A stretch of 26,789 nucleotides of DNA from an uncultured Neisseria sp. (GTDB taxonomy: Bacteria; Pseudomonadota; Gammaproteobacteria; Burkholderiales; Neisseriaceae), in the NCBI GenBank assembly GCA_927911515.1, contig CAKMQH010000068.1, positions 1 through 26,789 of the forward strand, written 5' to 3'. Shown piece by piece: positions 1 to 7,097 of this stretch. The translations under genes were made by a program, and so were the position numbers. A model generated the notes under the pieces. That model was not told the DNA's origin. It did no database searches and saw nothing but the letters and a program-made list of their open reading frames with translations. Numbering within the stretch: the first letter of the stretch is position 1; the number at the start of each line of letters is the position of its first letter.

Positions 1-860
1 GTTTTGTGGGTTTTGCCGTCTTTGCGCTTGGTCTTGTATTTTTTGGTGGTGGTAACGGTTTTTTTGACGGGGTCGTAGTTGTCTTCGGTGATGACGACTT
101 CGTGCTTTTTCCCCGTCTGCCTGTCGATGTAGTAGGCGCGGACGGCGTTGTAGCTTTCGGTATTGCTGTATCTGAATGTGTATTGGTCGCCGCTGTTGCG
201 GGTAATCCTGATCGTGGGCAACGGTTGCCCGCTGGCGGTCGTGGCTTCGCCTGATGATACAAACAGGAGTCTGCCATGTTTGACTGTTGCGATGGCGTCA
301 TAGCGTTCGGCAAGGCGCGACAAGAAGGCGGCGTCGGATTCGTTGCTTTGGTCGATGTGGTCGATTTTTTCTTCTTGGTAGGCTTTGCCGATGATTGGGG
401 TGTAGCCGTTGGCGGCGGCGATAGATTCGATGATTTCTTTCAGGCTGGTTTTGTGCCAGCTTTTTTCTTTTGCTTCGGAAAAGCGGTCGGATGTGTCGGC
501 GGATTGGGCGGTGATGTGCAGGGTGTCGGGTGCGCCGCTCCAGCTTACTTCGGTTATTTTATAGCTGCCTTTATCGACAATGCCTGTTTCGATGTAGCCC
601 AGCGCGATGGTTATCTCGGCAGACTTCGGGGGCAGGGCGAGCGCGCCGTCGTGGTCGGACAGGCTGACGGTCAGCTCGTCCGCCTCGAAGCCGCTTTTGT
701 CGGTCAGGCTGATGGAGATGATGCGGGAGAGGGCGTCGGTATTGAACGGCTTGCCGTTGATGGACAGCTTGGCAACGGGTGTCAGATGGTTGCCGCCCGT
801 GTCGGTTATGGCGTTAAAGATTTTAACGGCTTGGTCTTTGATGGTGGTCAGGATGGTCAT
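1..860 (-). CDS. D: P2 gpD-like tail protein (late control D family), partial
   Basis: The minus strand from the ATG at 858-860 is open to the window's left edge, giving about 286 residues without the C-terminus (P2 gpD is close to 390). The protein begins MTILTTIKDQAV and has gpD-type segments: an early beta-rich part (KLSINGKPFNTDALSRIISIS), then HKTSLKEIIESIAAANGY and the stretch DQSNESDAAFLSRLAERYDA near residues 150-165. In P2-type tails gpD is the gp27-like hub protein at the base of the tail, joining tube and spike. It lies 18 bases after gpU, in the usual P2 order T-U-D. The sequence ends in a lysine-rich stretch at the window edge. The family assignment rests on recognised motifs and gene order. 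Confidence 0.88.
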   Translation of the reverse strand, partial: MTILTTIKDQAVKIFNAITDTGGNHLTPVAKLSINGKPFNTDALSRIISISLTDKSGFEADELTVSLSDHDGALALPPKSAEITIALGYIETGIVDKGSYKITEVSWSGAPDTLHITAQSADTSDRFSEAKEKSWHKTSLKEIIESIAAANGYTPIIGKAYQEEKIDHIDQSNESDAAFLSRLAERYDAIATVKHGRLLFVSSGEATTASGQPLPTIRITRNSGDQYTFRYSNTESYNAVRAYYIDRQTGKKHEVVITEDNYDPVKKTVTTTKKYKTKRKDGKTHK

Positions 861-878
861 GGCGTTTTGCTTTTCGGT

Positions 879-1328
879 TTAGATGCCTGCGATACGGCGG
901 GCGATGGACACGCCGAGTTGCAGGGCTTTGCCTTTTAATCCGAGCGGGCTGTCGGATACTTTTTTCAATTCGAGGCTGAAACTGATGGCGCGGGCTTTGC
1001 TGTCGTGCATGAGCTGGCTTCTGTCCTCTTTGATGGATGTAATGACGTATGCGCCCATTATCTGCCCTGTACCCAGTATCAGGTTGTATGGCTTGCCGCG
1101 CTCTGCCATGAGGCGGAGCATGGACAGGGAGGTATCGCCGCCCGTGATTTCAGGGCGCAGTTCGGCGGATAGGGTGATGGTTTCCGTATCCGGTCCGATG
1201 TATTGCACGGGGTTGATACCGCCGCCGACGGTTGAGTGTTCGGGATGCCGCCAGCCGTTTTGACGGCTGATGGTTTGGAAAGGGATGGTGCGTAACATAA
1301 ATGGGAAAAATCCGAGTGTTGCCAGCAT
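879..1328 (-). CDS. U: P2 gpU-like tail protein
   Basis: This 149-residue protein begins MLATLGFFPFMLRTIPFQ and contains HPEHSTVGGGINPVQYIGP, GDTSLSMLRLMAERGKPY and LSAELRPEITGG, all typical of gpU (P2 gpU is about 159 residues). gpU acts at the end of the tail tube during assembly. I chose the ATG at 1328 because AAGGA stands just before it. The frame is open 17 codons further upstream, but that part overlaps the end of the tape-measure gene and is basic and unlike the family. It starts 10 bases after the tape-measure stop and is followed by gpD, so the three are probably translated from one message. Confidence 0.9.
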   Translation of the reverse strand: MLATLGFFPFMLRTIPFQTISRQNGWRHPEHSTVGGGINPVQYIGPDTETITLSAELRPEITGGDTSLSMLRLMAERGKPYNLILGTGQIMGAYVITSIKEDRSQLMHDSKARAISFSLELKKVSDSPLGLKGKALQLGVSIARRIAGI

Positions 1329-1338
1329 TTTTTTATCC

Positions 1339-3925
1339 TTAGTCGTCTTTGAACGCGCTGCGGGCGCGGCGCGCTGCATTGGCGGTCATTTGTTCGATTT
1401 GGCGACGGACTTCGCGGGCAATTTCCGCCGCGCTGCTGCTGCCGCCGTTGATGGTGATGTTGATGTTCATACCGCCACCGCCGCCGCGGTTGAAATCTGC
1501 GGCAACGGGAACGGCTCCGGCTAGAGCGGGGCGCGGCTCGGGCGCAGAGGACGGCAGGATACTGCCCAACGCAGTCAATCCTGCTTTGCGGATTTTGTCG
1601 AGTACCCGCCATCCGCCAAAACGTGCGACGTCGCGTTGGTTAAAGACGACCTCGCCTTTGTGGACGATACCGGCGGGGTTATTGACGCCGCCCGCGCCGG
1701 TATAACCGCCCGTCGAATAGCCTTTGTTTGGGATGGATGTACCCAAGCCGTAGCCTGATGCGCTGCCGCCCGGAGCGGTCGGGGCTTTTGTGGAAAAGGC
1801 TTTTTTTACCCATTCATACGCACCCATCGCGGCGGATTTGAGGGCATTCAAAGGGGCAAGGGCTACCTGCGCGGCCTGTGCAATCGGATTCGTGCCGCCG
1901 AATACCTTTTTAAGCCATTCCCAGCCTGCGACCAGTGCGGATTCAACTTTTTTCCAGTTTGCGAAAAGTGTAATCAAGACGCCTATCGGACCCATAAAGG
2001 CACCCAACAGAGGGTTATTTTGGAATACTTGTTCAATCCATTTCCATCCTGCAATCAGGGCGGCTTCGACTTTATCCCAATAGACGTATAAGGCGACGAG
2101 GGCGGCAACAGCAAGAATCGCCCATCCGAACGGGTTTGTAAGCAGGAACATTGCCGCCTTTAATCCGAATGAAACGAGAGCCATCCCGAGACGGGATATC
2201 CAGCCTATCAGTGTCCCCATGCCGCCGCCTGCAAACCTGATGATGGTCATGAATCCGCTCATGACGCCTGTTATCCCGTGAACTGCCAGCCCTAGGGCTG
2301 AAATGGCGGTAGCACCCACGGCGAATAGGGCAATCAGCTTCATGATGGCGGCGGCGGCGGTGGGATTTTGGGCAGCCCATGTGCTTAATTTGCTGTTTAC
2401 GTCGGCTATCCATTGGGTCAGGCTTTTGAGTTCCGGCGCTACTGATTCCCCCATCGTGGCGAGGAAGTTTGTAAACGTCCCGCTGGCTGCGTCCCAAAGG
2501 TTGGTCAGTGTGCCTAGCTGCTCATTCACGCGCTGGTTCAGGCTGGCTTGCGCCTCCATTTTTTTGGAGAACTCTTCATAACCTACCTTCCCCTTTTCGA
2601 TCATCGTGTTTAATGCTTGCAGGGTTTCGGCGTCGTCACCAAAGATTTTTTGAAGAATTCCCAATCTTTTTTCTGTGGTCAGGCTTTTGAGTTTTTCGAG
2701 CTGTGCATACATTTTGTCGAAGCCGCCGAATTCGCCTTTGCCGTCGGTAAAGTCTAAGTCTATTCCGCTGCCTTTGGTTGCTTTGGCGATTTTTGCGGTA
2801 TCCATCATCCGTGTGAATACTTTACGCATGGCATTACCGGCGGACTCACCCGACAGTCCCGCTTGGTCGAGCATACCGACCAACGGACCCATCTGTTTCA
2901 TTGCGGCTTCGCCCTTGATTTTCAGGGTATCAAGAGCGGGGGACAGTTTTGAAAATGCGCCCAAGATGTTGCCGTCCTCGACGCCTGTGTAGTAGAGGCG
3001 TTGGACTTGGTCCATGATGGCGAGCATCTCTTTTTCGCTGGCGCGGGTCGCGTCTTGGAGTTTAGCAGTCATCTCGGCGGCGGCGTCAGGGGCTTTTTTG
3101 AGCTGCACCGACAACATGGCTGCGGCCTCGCCCGTGCCGCCCAAGATGGTTTGAGCGGATACGCCTTGGCGCATCAGCATGGTCATGAGATTTTTAAAAT
3201 CTGCCGTCGTACCCGGCAATTTGTCGCCCAGCTTGGTAGCCAGACTGTTGATTTTTTCGTATTCGGCGGAGACGCTTCCGTCGTATGTCATCATGGCGGC
3301 GCGTAAATCTACGGACGCCGTTTCGCTTTGTGCGTATGCGGTTATCGGCTTTTCTAACAGGCGTTTCGCGCCGTATGCGTGAGCAGCGGCGACGCCTGAT
3401 GCCATAATGGCTTTTGAGTTTATGTCGTCCAGTTTTCTGCCGGCATTTGCCCATTTTTGCTGCGCAGCGAATTTTTTGTTTGTTTTCTCCATCTGCTCGG
3501 CAAGTGTTTTTTGATTTTGGGCAAGATTGACGGTGGACGTCCCGGCGGCTTTCATTTCTTTCGCAAGCCGACCGGTGCTTTTTAGTTGCCGCTCTTGGGT
3601 TTGTTCCAGTATTTTTGCCTGCTGGGCAAGTTTTTTCATTTCTCGGCTTTGTGCTTGGGTTGCGCCGCCGCTTTTTTTTCATTTCGGCGAGCAGCTCCCG
3701 CTGCCTGTTGCGGTTTTCTGACAGCTTTTTATTTGTTTCGCTTAGGTTTTGGCGATATTTTTCAAGCCGCTTTGTGTCGTTTAGGGCTTTATTCAGGCGC
3801 ATTTGCTCTTGTTCGGTTTGTTTTAATCTCCCGCTCAGCCCTGATGCGGCTTTGCTGATTCGGTCAAATTGTCCGCTTGCCTTATCGGTGGCTTTGAGAA
3901 TAATATTAAGCGTCTTATCGGTCAT
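1339..3925 (-). CDS. T: Phage tail tape measure protein (P2 gpT-like), frame broken once
   Basis: The gene sets tail length and is a scaffold inside the tube. It starts MTDKTLNIILKATDKASG at 3925 and reads as coiled coil to ...ELLAEMKK, where an A8 tract (3672-3679 on +) breaks the frame. Removing one A continues SGGATQAQSREMKKLAQQ and an open frame to 1339, about 861 residues in all (P2 gpT is about 815). The middle has long hydrophobic stretches (LIALFAVGATAISALGLAV, LLTNPFGWAILAVAALVALY), then two copies of a W..VE.AL.AGW.W motif. The C-terminus is glycine-rich followed by a basic helix ending ARRARSAFKDD, as in this family. The break is either a sequence error or a recent mutation. Without restoration the 85-residue N-terminal piece would be useless. 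Confidence 0.9.
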
Positions 3926-3959
3926 GGCGTTTTGCCTGTATTTAAGGGATGGATTTGAT

Positions 3960-4199
3960 ATGTTCGGTTTTTTTAAGCGTCAGCCTGTAAACAAACAGCC
4001 TGCATTTACACCATCGAGACGTCCTAAGTCTCCGGCACAATTACGTCGTGAAACTGATGAATACATCCGAAAAGTTCAAAATGAAAGCCGTGTTCTTTGT
4101 GAAAATTACCGCAATATGACGGCGGCTAAGTCAAATCCTTATCGGAAGGCGGTCAGCAGTGCGATGGCTTTTTTCTTCATCGGTAAATTGTTCAAGTAG
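3960..4199 (+). CDS. Small antiparallel ORF inside the tail cluster (moron-like)
   Basis: A 79-residue ORF (MFGFFKRQPVNKQPAF...) runs opposite to every tail gene around it. An AAGGGATGG stretch lies before the ATG, a passable ribosome site. The product is basic and polar, with an Arg/Lys/Glu-rich middle (RRPKSPAQLRRETDEYIRK) and a short hydrophobic end (AMAFFFIGKLFK). No function is recognised. It is followed within about 10 bases by a hairpin terminator, and it sits between E' and T where P2-type phages normally have no extra gene. An independent antiparallel unit with its own terminator is the usual form of a moron. The minus strand here has only short frames. No clear promoter was found. 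Confidence 0.5.
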   Translation: MFGFFKRQPVNKQPAFTPSRRPKSPAQLRRETDEYIRKVQNESRVLCENYRNMTAAKSNPYRKAVSSAMAFFFIGKLFK

Positions 4200-4208
4200 T
4201 TTTTCATT

Positions 4209-4245
4209 AAAAAGGTCGTCTGAAATGTTTCAGAGACCTTTTTTA
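4209..4245. terminator. Uptake-sequence inverted-repeat terminator
   Basis: AGGTCGTCTGAA at 4213-4224 pairs with TTTCAGAGACC at 4228-4238 (one bulge, two-base loop) and is followed by T6. It ends the + strand gene 3960-4199. On the minus strand it covers the last codons of the E' frame. Confidence 0.8.
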
Positions 4246-4545
4246 TTGCCCTGTGTTTCAGATTGAATTCGGTTTATTTCTTCGGCTTTTGCTGCCCAAC
4301 TGTTTAACCTGTATAGGTTTTGTTCGGCAAACCAATCAATCGACCCTTTAAATGTGATTGCGCAGAGGGCGAGGGCATCGTCTATTGGGTAAAACTTTTG
4401 CGGATCGCCGTCAACGTCATCTTCCCAAATATCAGGGACGGAATTTATCAGCCGGCTGAAAGTGTCTGCTCGGTAGCGGAATCTTGGAAATAACCCAATT
4501 CCGCAAAGGCTTCCTGAATCTCTACTTTCGCTGACGGCGGTGCTG
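4230..4545 (-). CDS. E'-like C-terminal extension of the tail assembly chaperone
   Basis: Downstream of gpE the minus strand stays coding in other frames. A -1 shift at the T7 tract (4546-4552) continues gpE with SAPPSAKVEIQEAFAELGYF and then stops at 4448. The third frame carries a convincing 75-residue stretch (RLINSVPDIWEDDVDGD, then ALCAITFKGSIDWFAEQNLY, LNSWAAKAEEINRIQ) that ends at 4230 and has no start codon of its own. One extra T near 4477-4480 would join the two into one E' domain. A -2 shift at the T tract, as in phage Mu, would also reach the third frame. P2 and most long-tailed phages make such an extended chaperone, which recruits tube subunits onto the tape measure. The exact path is uncertain. 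Confidence 0.6.
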
Positions 4546-4803
4546 AAAAAAATCTACGGCGGCGTTGAGGGCTTGCGCGTCCGCCATACTGAATCCGCCA
4601 TATTGAGCCATGCCGATTTTAGGCGTACTGATTTTGGAGAGCAGCTTTTGGATTGTTTCCGTGTGCTTGATTTTAATCAGGTCTTGCCCTAAGCCTGCCA
4701 TGTCTTTGGCGAGCGGTTCGCGGAGGGTGTAGGCTGTGCCGTTTGATACGGTTACGATAATGGTGTTGTCAGGGTTGATTTTGATTTTGGGTTCTTGCTG
4801 CAT
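4522..4803 (-). CDS. E: P2 gpE-like tail assembly chaperone
   Basis: This 93-residue protein (MQQEPKIKINPDNTIIVTVSNG...) has the short beta start, REPLAKDMAGL, and the helical second half of the gpE family (Phage_TAC); P2 gpE is 91 residues. It sits between the tube gene FII and the tape measure, the invariant position for this chaperone. Its codon register puts the T7 tract as xxT TTT TTT, the arrangement needed for -1 slippage into E'. The product stopping at 4522 is the short form. The frameshifted form would be the long form. Confidence 0.82.
   Translation of the reverse strand: MQQEPKIKINPDNTIIVTVSNGTAYTLREPLAKDMAGLGQDLIKIKHTETIQKLLSKISTPKIGMAQYGGFSMADAQALNAAVDFFQHRRQRK
4546..4552 (-). 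promoter_or_regulatory. E/E': Candidate -1 ribosomal frameshift site (T TTT TTT)
   Basis: On the minus strand gpE reads GAT TTT TTT CAG, so the heptamer T-TTT-TTT lies in the X XXY YYZ register. P2 uses a comparable T TTT TTG heptamer to make gpE+E'. A -1 slip here opens SAPPSAKVEIQEAFAELGYF downstream. Sequence and known phage biology agree; slippage itself is inferred. Confidence 0.65.
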
Positions 4804-4869
4804 TTTTTGCGCCTTTGATTTGATTGTTGTCGGTCGGGCTTTTTCTTCCCGACCTTTGCTTTTTGCCGA

Positions 4870-5376
4870 TTACAGACCTAATGCGTTGCGGATGCCGGCG
4901 CGAATGTCTTTACCGCCGATGACGAGTTTGTTTGCCATCAGGTCGCATTCGAAAATGACTTCGCCGTCAACGGTTTCTTTCCAGTAGGTCAGGGCGTACT
5001 TGAATGTCTGCTCGCCGCCTTCGCCTGCTTTGTCTTCGTTGCGTGTGGTCTCGATGATGCGTCCGCGGGCTTCGCCTACCAATGTTTGATAGGTTTCTTC
5101 GTCTTCTTTGTGCAACGCGCCTTGGTAACGCAGCAGATTGCCATTAATTTTATGGCTGATTGATTTGAACAACTCGAGGTCAAAGCCCTTGCTTGTCAGC
5201 TCAAGCTCGAGTTTTTCAATGCCGTGAATGACTGTATATTCACCCAGACCGCCGCCCGGCGTGTAGTCTTCGGTTTTGAATTTGATGTCAGGGCGTTTGA
5301 CGGTCATCAGGACGCCGTCTTTGTTGAGGCCGTCGGTAAATACGTTAAAACTTTTGAGGATGCGTGGTAACTGCAT
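4870..5376 (-). CDS. FII: Phage major tail tube protein (P2 gpFII-like)
   Basis: This intact 168-residue protein begins MQLPRILKSFNVFTDG, a typical FII start, followed by the KRPDIKFKTEDYTPGGGLGEY segment and a conserved C-terminal half with QTFKYALTYWKETVDGEVIFECD and KDIRAGIRNALGL (P2 FII is 172 residues). It polymerises into the inner tube of the contractile tail. It follows the sheath gene by nine bases and precedes the chaperone. Nothing unusual is seen in frame or length. Confidence 0.93.
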   Translation of the reverse strand: MQLPRILKSFNVFTDGLNKDGVLMTVKRPDIKFKTEDYTPGGGLGEYTVIHGIEKLELELTSKGFDLELFKSISHKINGNLLRYQGALHKEDEETYQTLVGEARGRIIETTRNEDKAGEGGEQTFKYALTYWKETVDGEVIFECDLMANKLVIGGKDIRAGIRNALGL

Positions 5377-5385
5377 TTGCTGTCC

Positions 5386-6558
5386 TTATACTGTGGTCGG
5401 TTTGATGTTTGACGCAAACTCGATGACGCGGTCGGTCAGGTTAACGATAAATCGGTCGGAGACGTGTTGGTTCAGTTCGATGTTTTCCAACGGCGGTGCG
5501 ACGGTAAATTCGTAGTCAAATGCGAAGATGCCGTTTGATACGCGCTCTTTTTCGATTTTTTTCGGGTCGATAAATACCTGCGCGCCCAATAACCAACCTT
5601 TATAGACTTTTTCCGCCAGCTTCGCGTTGATTGTGTTGATGATGTCAATCATCAGGGAAGGATGCATCGGTTTATCCATTGCCCAGAGGAAACTTTCGGC
5701 GATGGTCTCTTTGATAATTGATGCAACACGGACTGTCGGCTCAAATGCCCAAATCGGATCTGCCGAGCAGGTTCGATTGCCCCATACGCGGAAACCTTTT
5801 TCGCGGATCAGGGTCGTTACGTCTAGGTTGTTTAGTGTGTTCGCATCTGAATTAATATCCAACAGTCCGAAGCTGCGCGGTGATTTGATGGCGGACACGC
5901 CTTGAATCTCTGTATTAGATATTGATTTGTGCGGACCGATTTTTTCGTCAAGCATGGCGCGCGCGCCTAAGATTCGGGCAATAGTGGCAGCGGTCTGCGG
6001 CGTTCCGTTTGCGCCTGCTGTCATAAACTCATTGTCGATTAACATGAGATTATTTTGTCCAAAACCTTGGCGGTAGGTTTGCACTGCCGGAATCTCGTCA
6101 GCCCCTCCCGCAGAAGCATAGACGAATCCACCCAAGGCGTTGGCAGCCACGCACAATTCAGCGGTTACGTCGGCATCATCCAATTCTGGTGCACCGATAA
6201 TCTTTGGCTTGAAGCCAGTACGTACAGGGGCTTGACGCAGGATTTTTGCGCCTTTAATTATTGCTGCTTTTTGTTCAGCGGGTTTTGCCGATGATGCTAC
6301 ACGGACTACGACAATCTGCGCATCTGCTTGGTCATAGATGGCATCTAACGATTTCCCCAGTGTGCCTTTACTGCCTGCTTTTCCCAACAGGCTGCCGACA
6401 GATGTAGCAAAAATCGGAGTGTCCTGCGGAAAGGTCTTCGCGTCAGCATCTTCAGATGTGGCAACTAAGCCGATGATGTTGCTGGCGATGTCTGATACGG
6501 CGCGCGCACCGTGGGTATATTCGTTGGCAGTTACGCCATGCATTCGTTTTGCAGTCAT
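5386..6558 (-). CDS. FI: Phage tail sheath protein (P2 gpFI-like)
   Basis: This 390-residue protein starts MTAKRMHGVTANEYTHGARAV (P2 FI is 396). Sheath hallmarks include the N-terminal HG...GARAVSDIASNIIGLVATS, then GFVYASAGGADEIPAVQ, WGNRTCSADPIWAFEPTVRV and the C-terminal WLLGAQVFIDPKKIEKE..NGIFAFDYEFTVAPPLENIE. It forms the contractile outer sheath that drives the tube through an envelope. I chose the ATG at 6558 because AGGATAAAAAT stands before it. The extra 13 upstream codons look non-coding. A terminator just upstream (6699-6724) implies that FI either has its own promoter or depends on readthrough. Confidence 0.95.
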   Translation of the reverse strand: MTAKRMHGVTANEYTHGARAVSDIASNIIGLVATSEDADAKTFPQDTPIFATSVGSLLGKAGSKGTLGKSLDAIYDQADAQIVVVRVASSAKPAEQKAAIIKGAKILRQAPVRTGFKPKIIGAPELDDADVTAELCVAANALGGFVYASAGGADEIPAVQTYRQGFGQNNLMLIDNEFMTAGANGTPQTAATIARILGARAMLDEKIGPHKSISNTEIQGVSAIKSPRSFGLLDINSDANTLNNLDVTTLIREKGFRVWGNRTCSADPIWAFEPTVRVASIIKETIAESFLWAMDKPMHPSLMIDIINTINAKLAEKVYKGWLLGAQVFIDPKKIEKERVSNGIFAFDYEFTVAPPLENIELNQHVSDRFIVNLTDRVIEFASNIKPTTV

Positions 6559-6698
6559 ATTTTTATCCTGTTTATGTCTTTCCTGATTGTTTTCCAATCA
6601 TCCTCTCTACTCAAGTATGATTTTTTTTTATCGGGCTTTTAAGGTCGTCTGTGTAAGCCGCCGCCGCCTTTTGCACTATGCGGATGGCTGAAAATAAT

Positions 6699-6724
6699 AA
6701 AAGCGACGGAACCCCGTCGCTTTT
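6699..6724. terminator. Rho-independent terminator upstream of the sheath gene
   Basis: A perfect 11-base stem (AAAAGCGACGG with CCGTCGCTTTT) with a four-base loop. It is T-rich on both sides, so it can act in both directions. It separates the spike/small-ORF unit from FI. The roughly 300 bases between 6559 and 6863 otherwise hold this and one uptake-sequence hairpin, with no convincing gene. Confidence 0.8.
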
Positions 6725-6797
6725 GTTTTTAGCTGGCGTAGCGGTGTTGCTGCACCGTTACGTCGCCGTCCCACTGATTTTTTCAATCTCCTCTCTA

Positions 6798-6822
6798 AGG
6801 TCGTCTGAAATTACAGACGACC
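6798..6822. terminator. Uptake-sequence inverted repeat
   Basis: AGGTCGTCTGAA (6798-6809) and CAGACGACC (6814-6822) form a nine-base stem with a six-base loop. It lies about 40 bases after the stop of the 60-residue minus-strand gene and probably ends its transcript, although the following bases are not a strong T tract. Confidence 0.55.
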
Positions 6823-6863
6823 ACAAGACCCAAAATTTATAAAAATGTGTCAACGGCTTATTT

Positions 6864-7046
6864 TCAATATTCGCCGGAACGAAGCGCATTAATTCTTGCT
6901 TCACAGTCCTGCAAATCTTGAGACAGTTGACTCGCCGCGCCATAATTGCCTTCTTCAATAAACATACTGATATCCAGTTTTAATTGACGACAATGGGCTT
7001 TTAAATCTGCGACTTCACCAGTATCCGATGATTTCATTTCCAACAT
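6864..7046 (-). CDS. Small coiled-coil protein, function unknown
   Basis: This 60-residue ORF (MLEMKSSDTGEVADLKAHC...) has an excellent ribosome site, AAGGAGATGAAAA, directly before its ATG. The product is a predicted long helix rich in Leu, Asp and Ser (DISMFIEEGNYGAASQLSQDLQDCEARIN), which resembles small helical-hairpin or coiled-coil proteins. No family is recognised. It follows the large spike gene by about 50 bases, separated by an uptake-sequence hairpin, and precedes the sheath gene. It may be a chaperone or accessory factor for the spike, but this is position-based inference. Confidence 0.6.
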   Translation of the reverse strand: MLEMKSSDTGEVADLKAHCRQLKLDISMFIEEGNYGAASQLSQDLQDCEARINALRSGEY

Positions 7047-7061
7047 TTTTCATCTCCTTTA

Positions 7062-7089
7062 AGGTCGTCCGAAACCATTCAGACGACCT
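7062..7089. terminator. Uptake-sequence inverted repeat after the spike gene
   Basis: AGGTCGTCCGAA (one mismatch to the uptake sequence) and TTCAGACGACCT form a 12-base stem, with one G-T-type mismatch, around a four-base loop. It lies eight bases after the restored stop of the spike gene. Confidence 0.6.
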
Positions 7090-7097
7090 AGTTATTA

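Noticed and set aside
276..938. Long + strand open frame opposite gpD and gpU
   Set aside because: It is the mirror of the gpD coding strand, and its Phe/Gly/Val-rich product is typical of a shadow frame. gpD is supported by motifs and gene order.
6758..6958. 66-residue minus-strand ORF after the small coiled-coil gene
   Set aside because: It overlaps the better supported 60-residue gene and reads through an uptake-sequence hairpin, with no good ribosome site.
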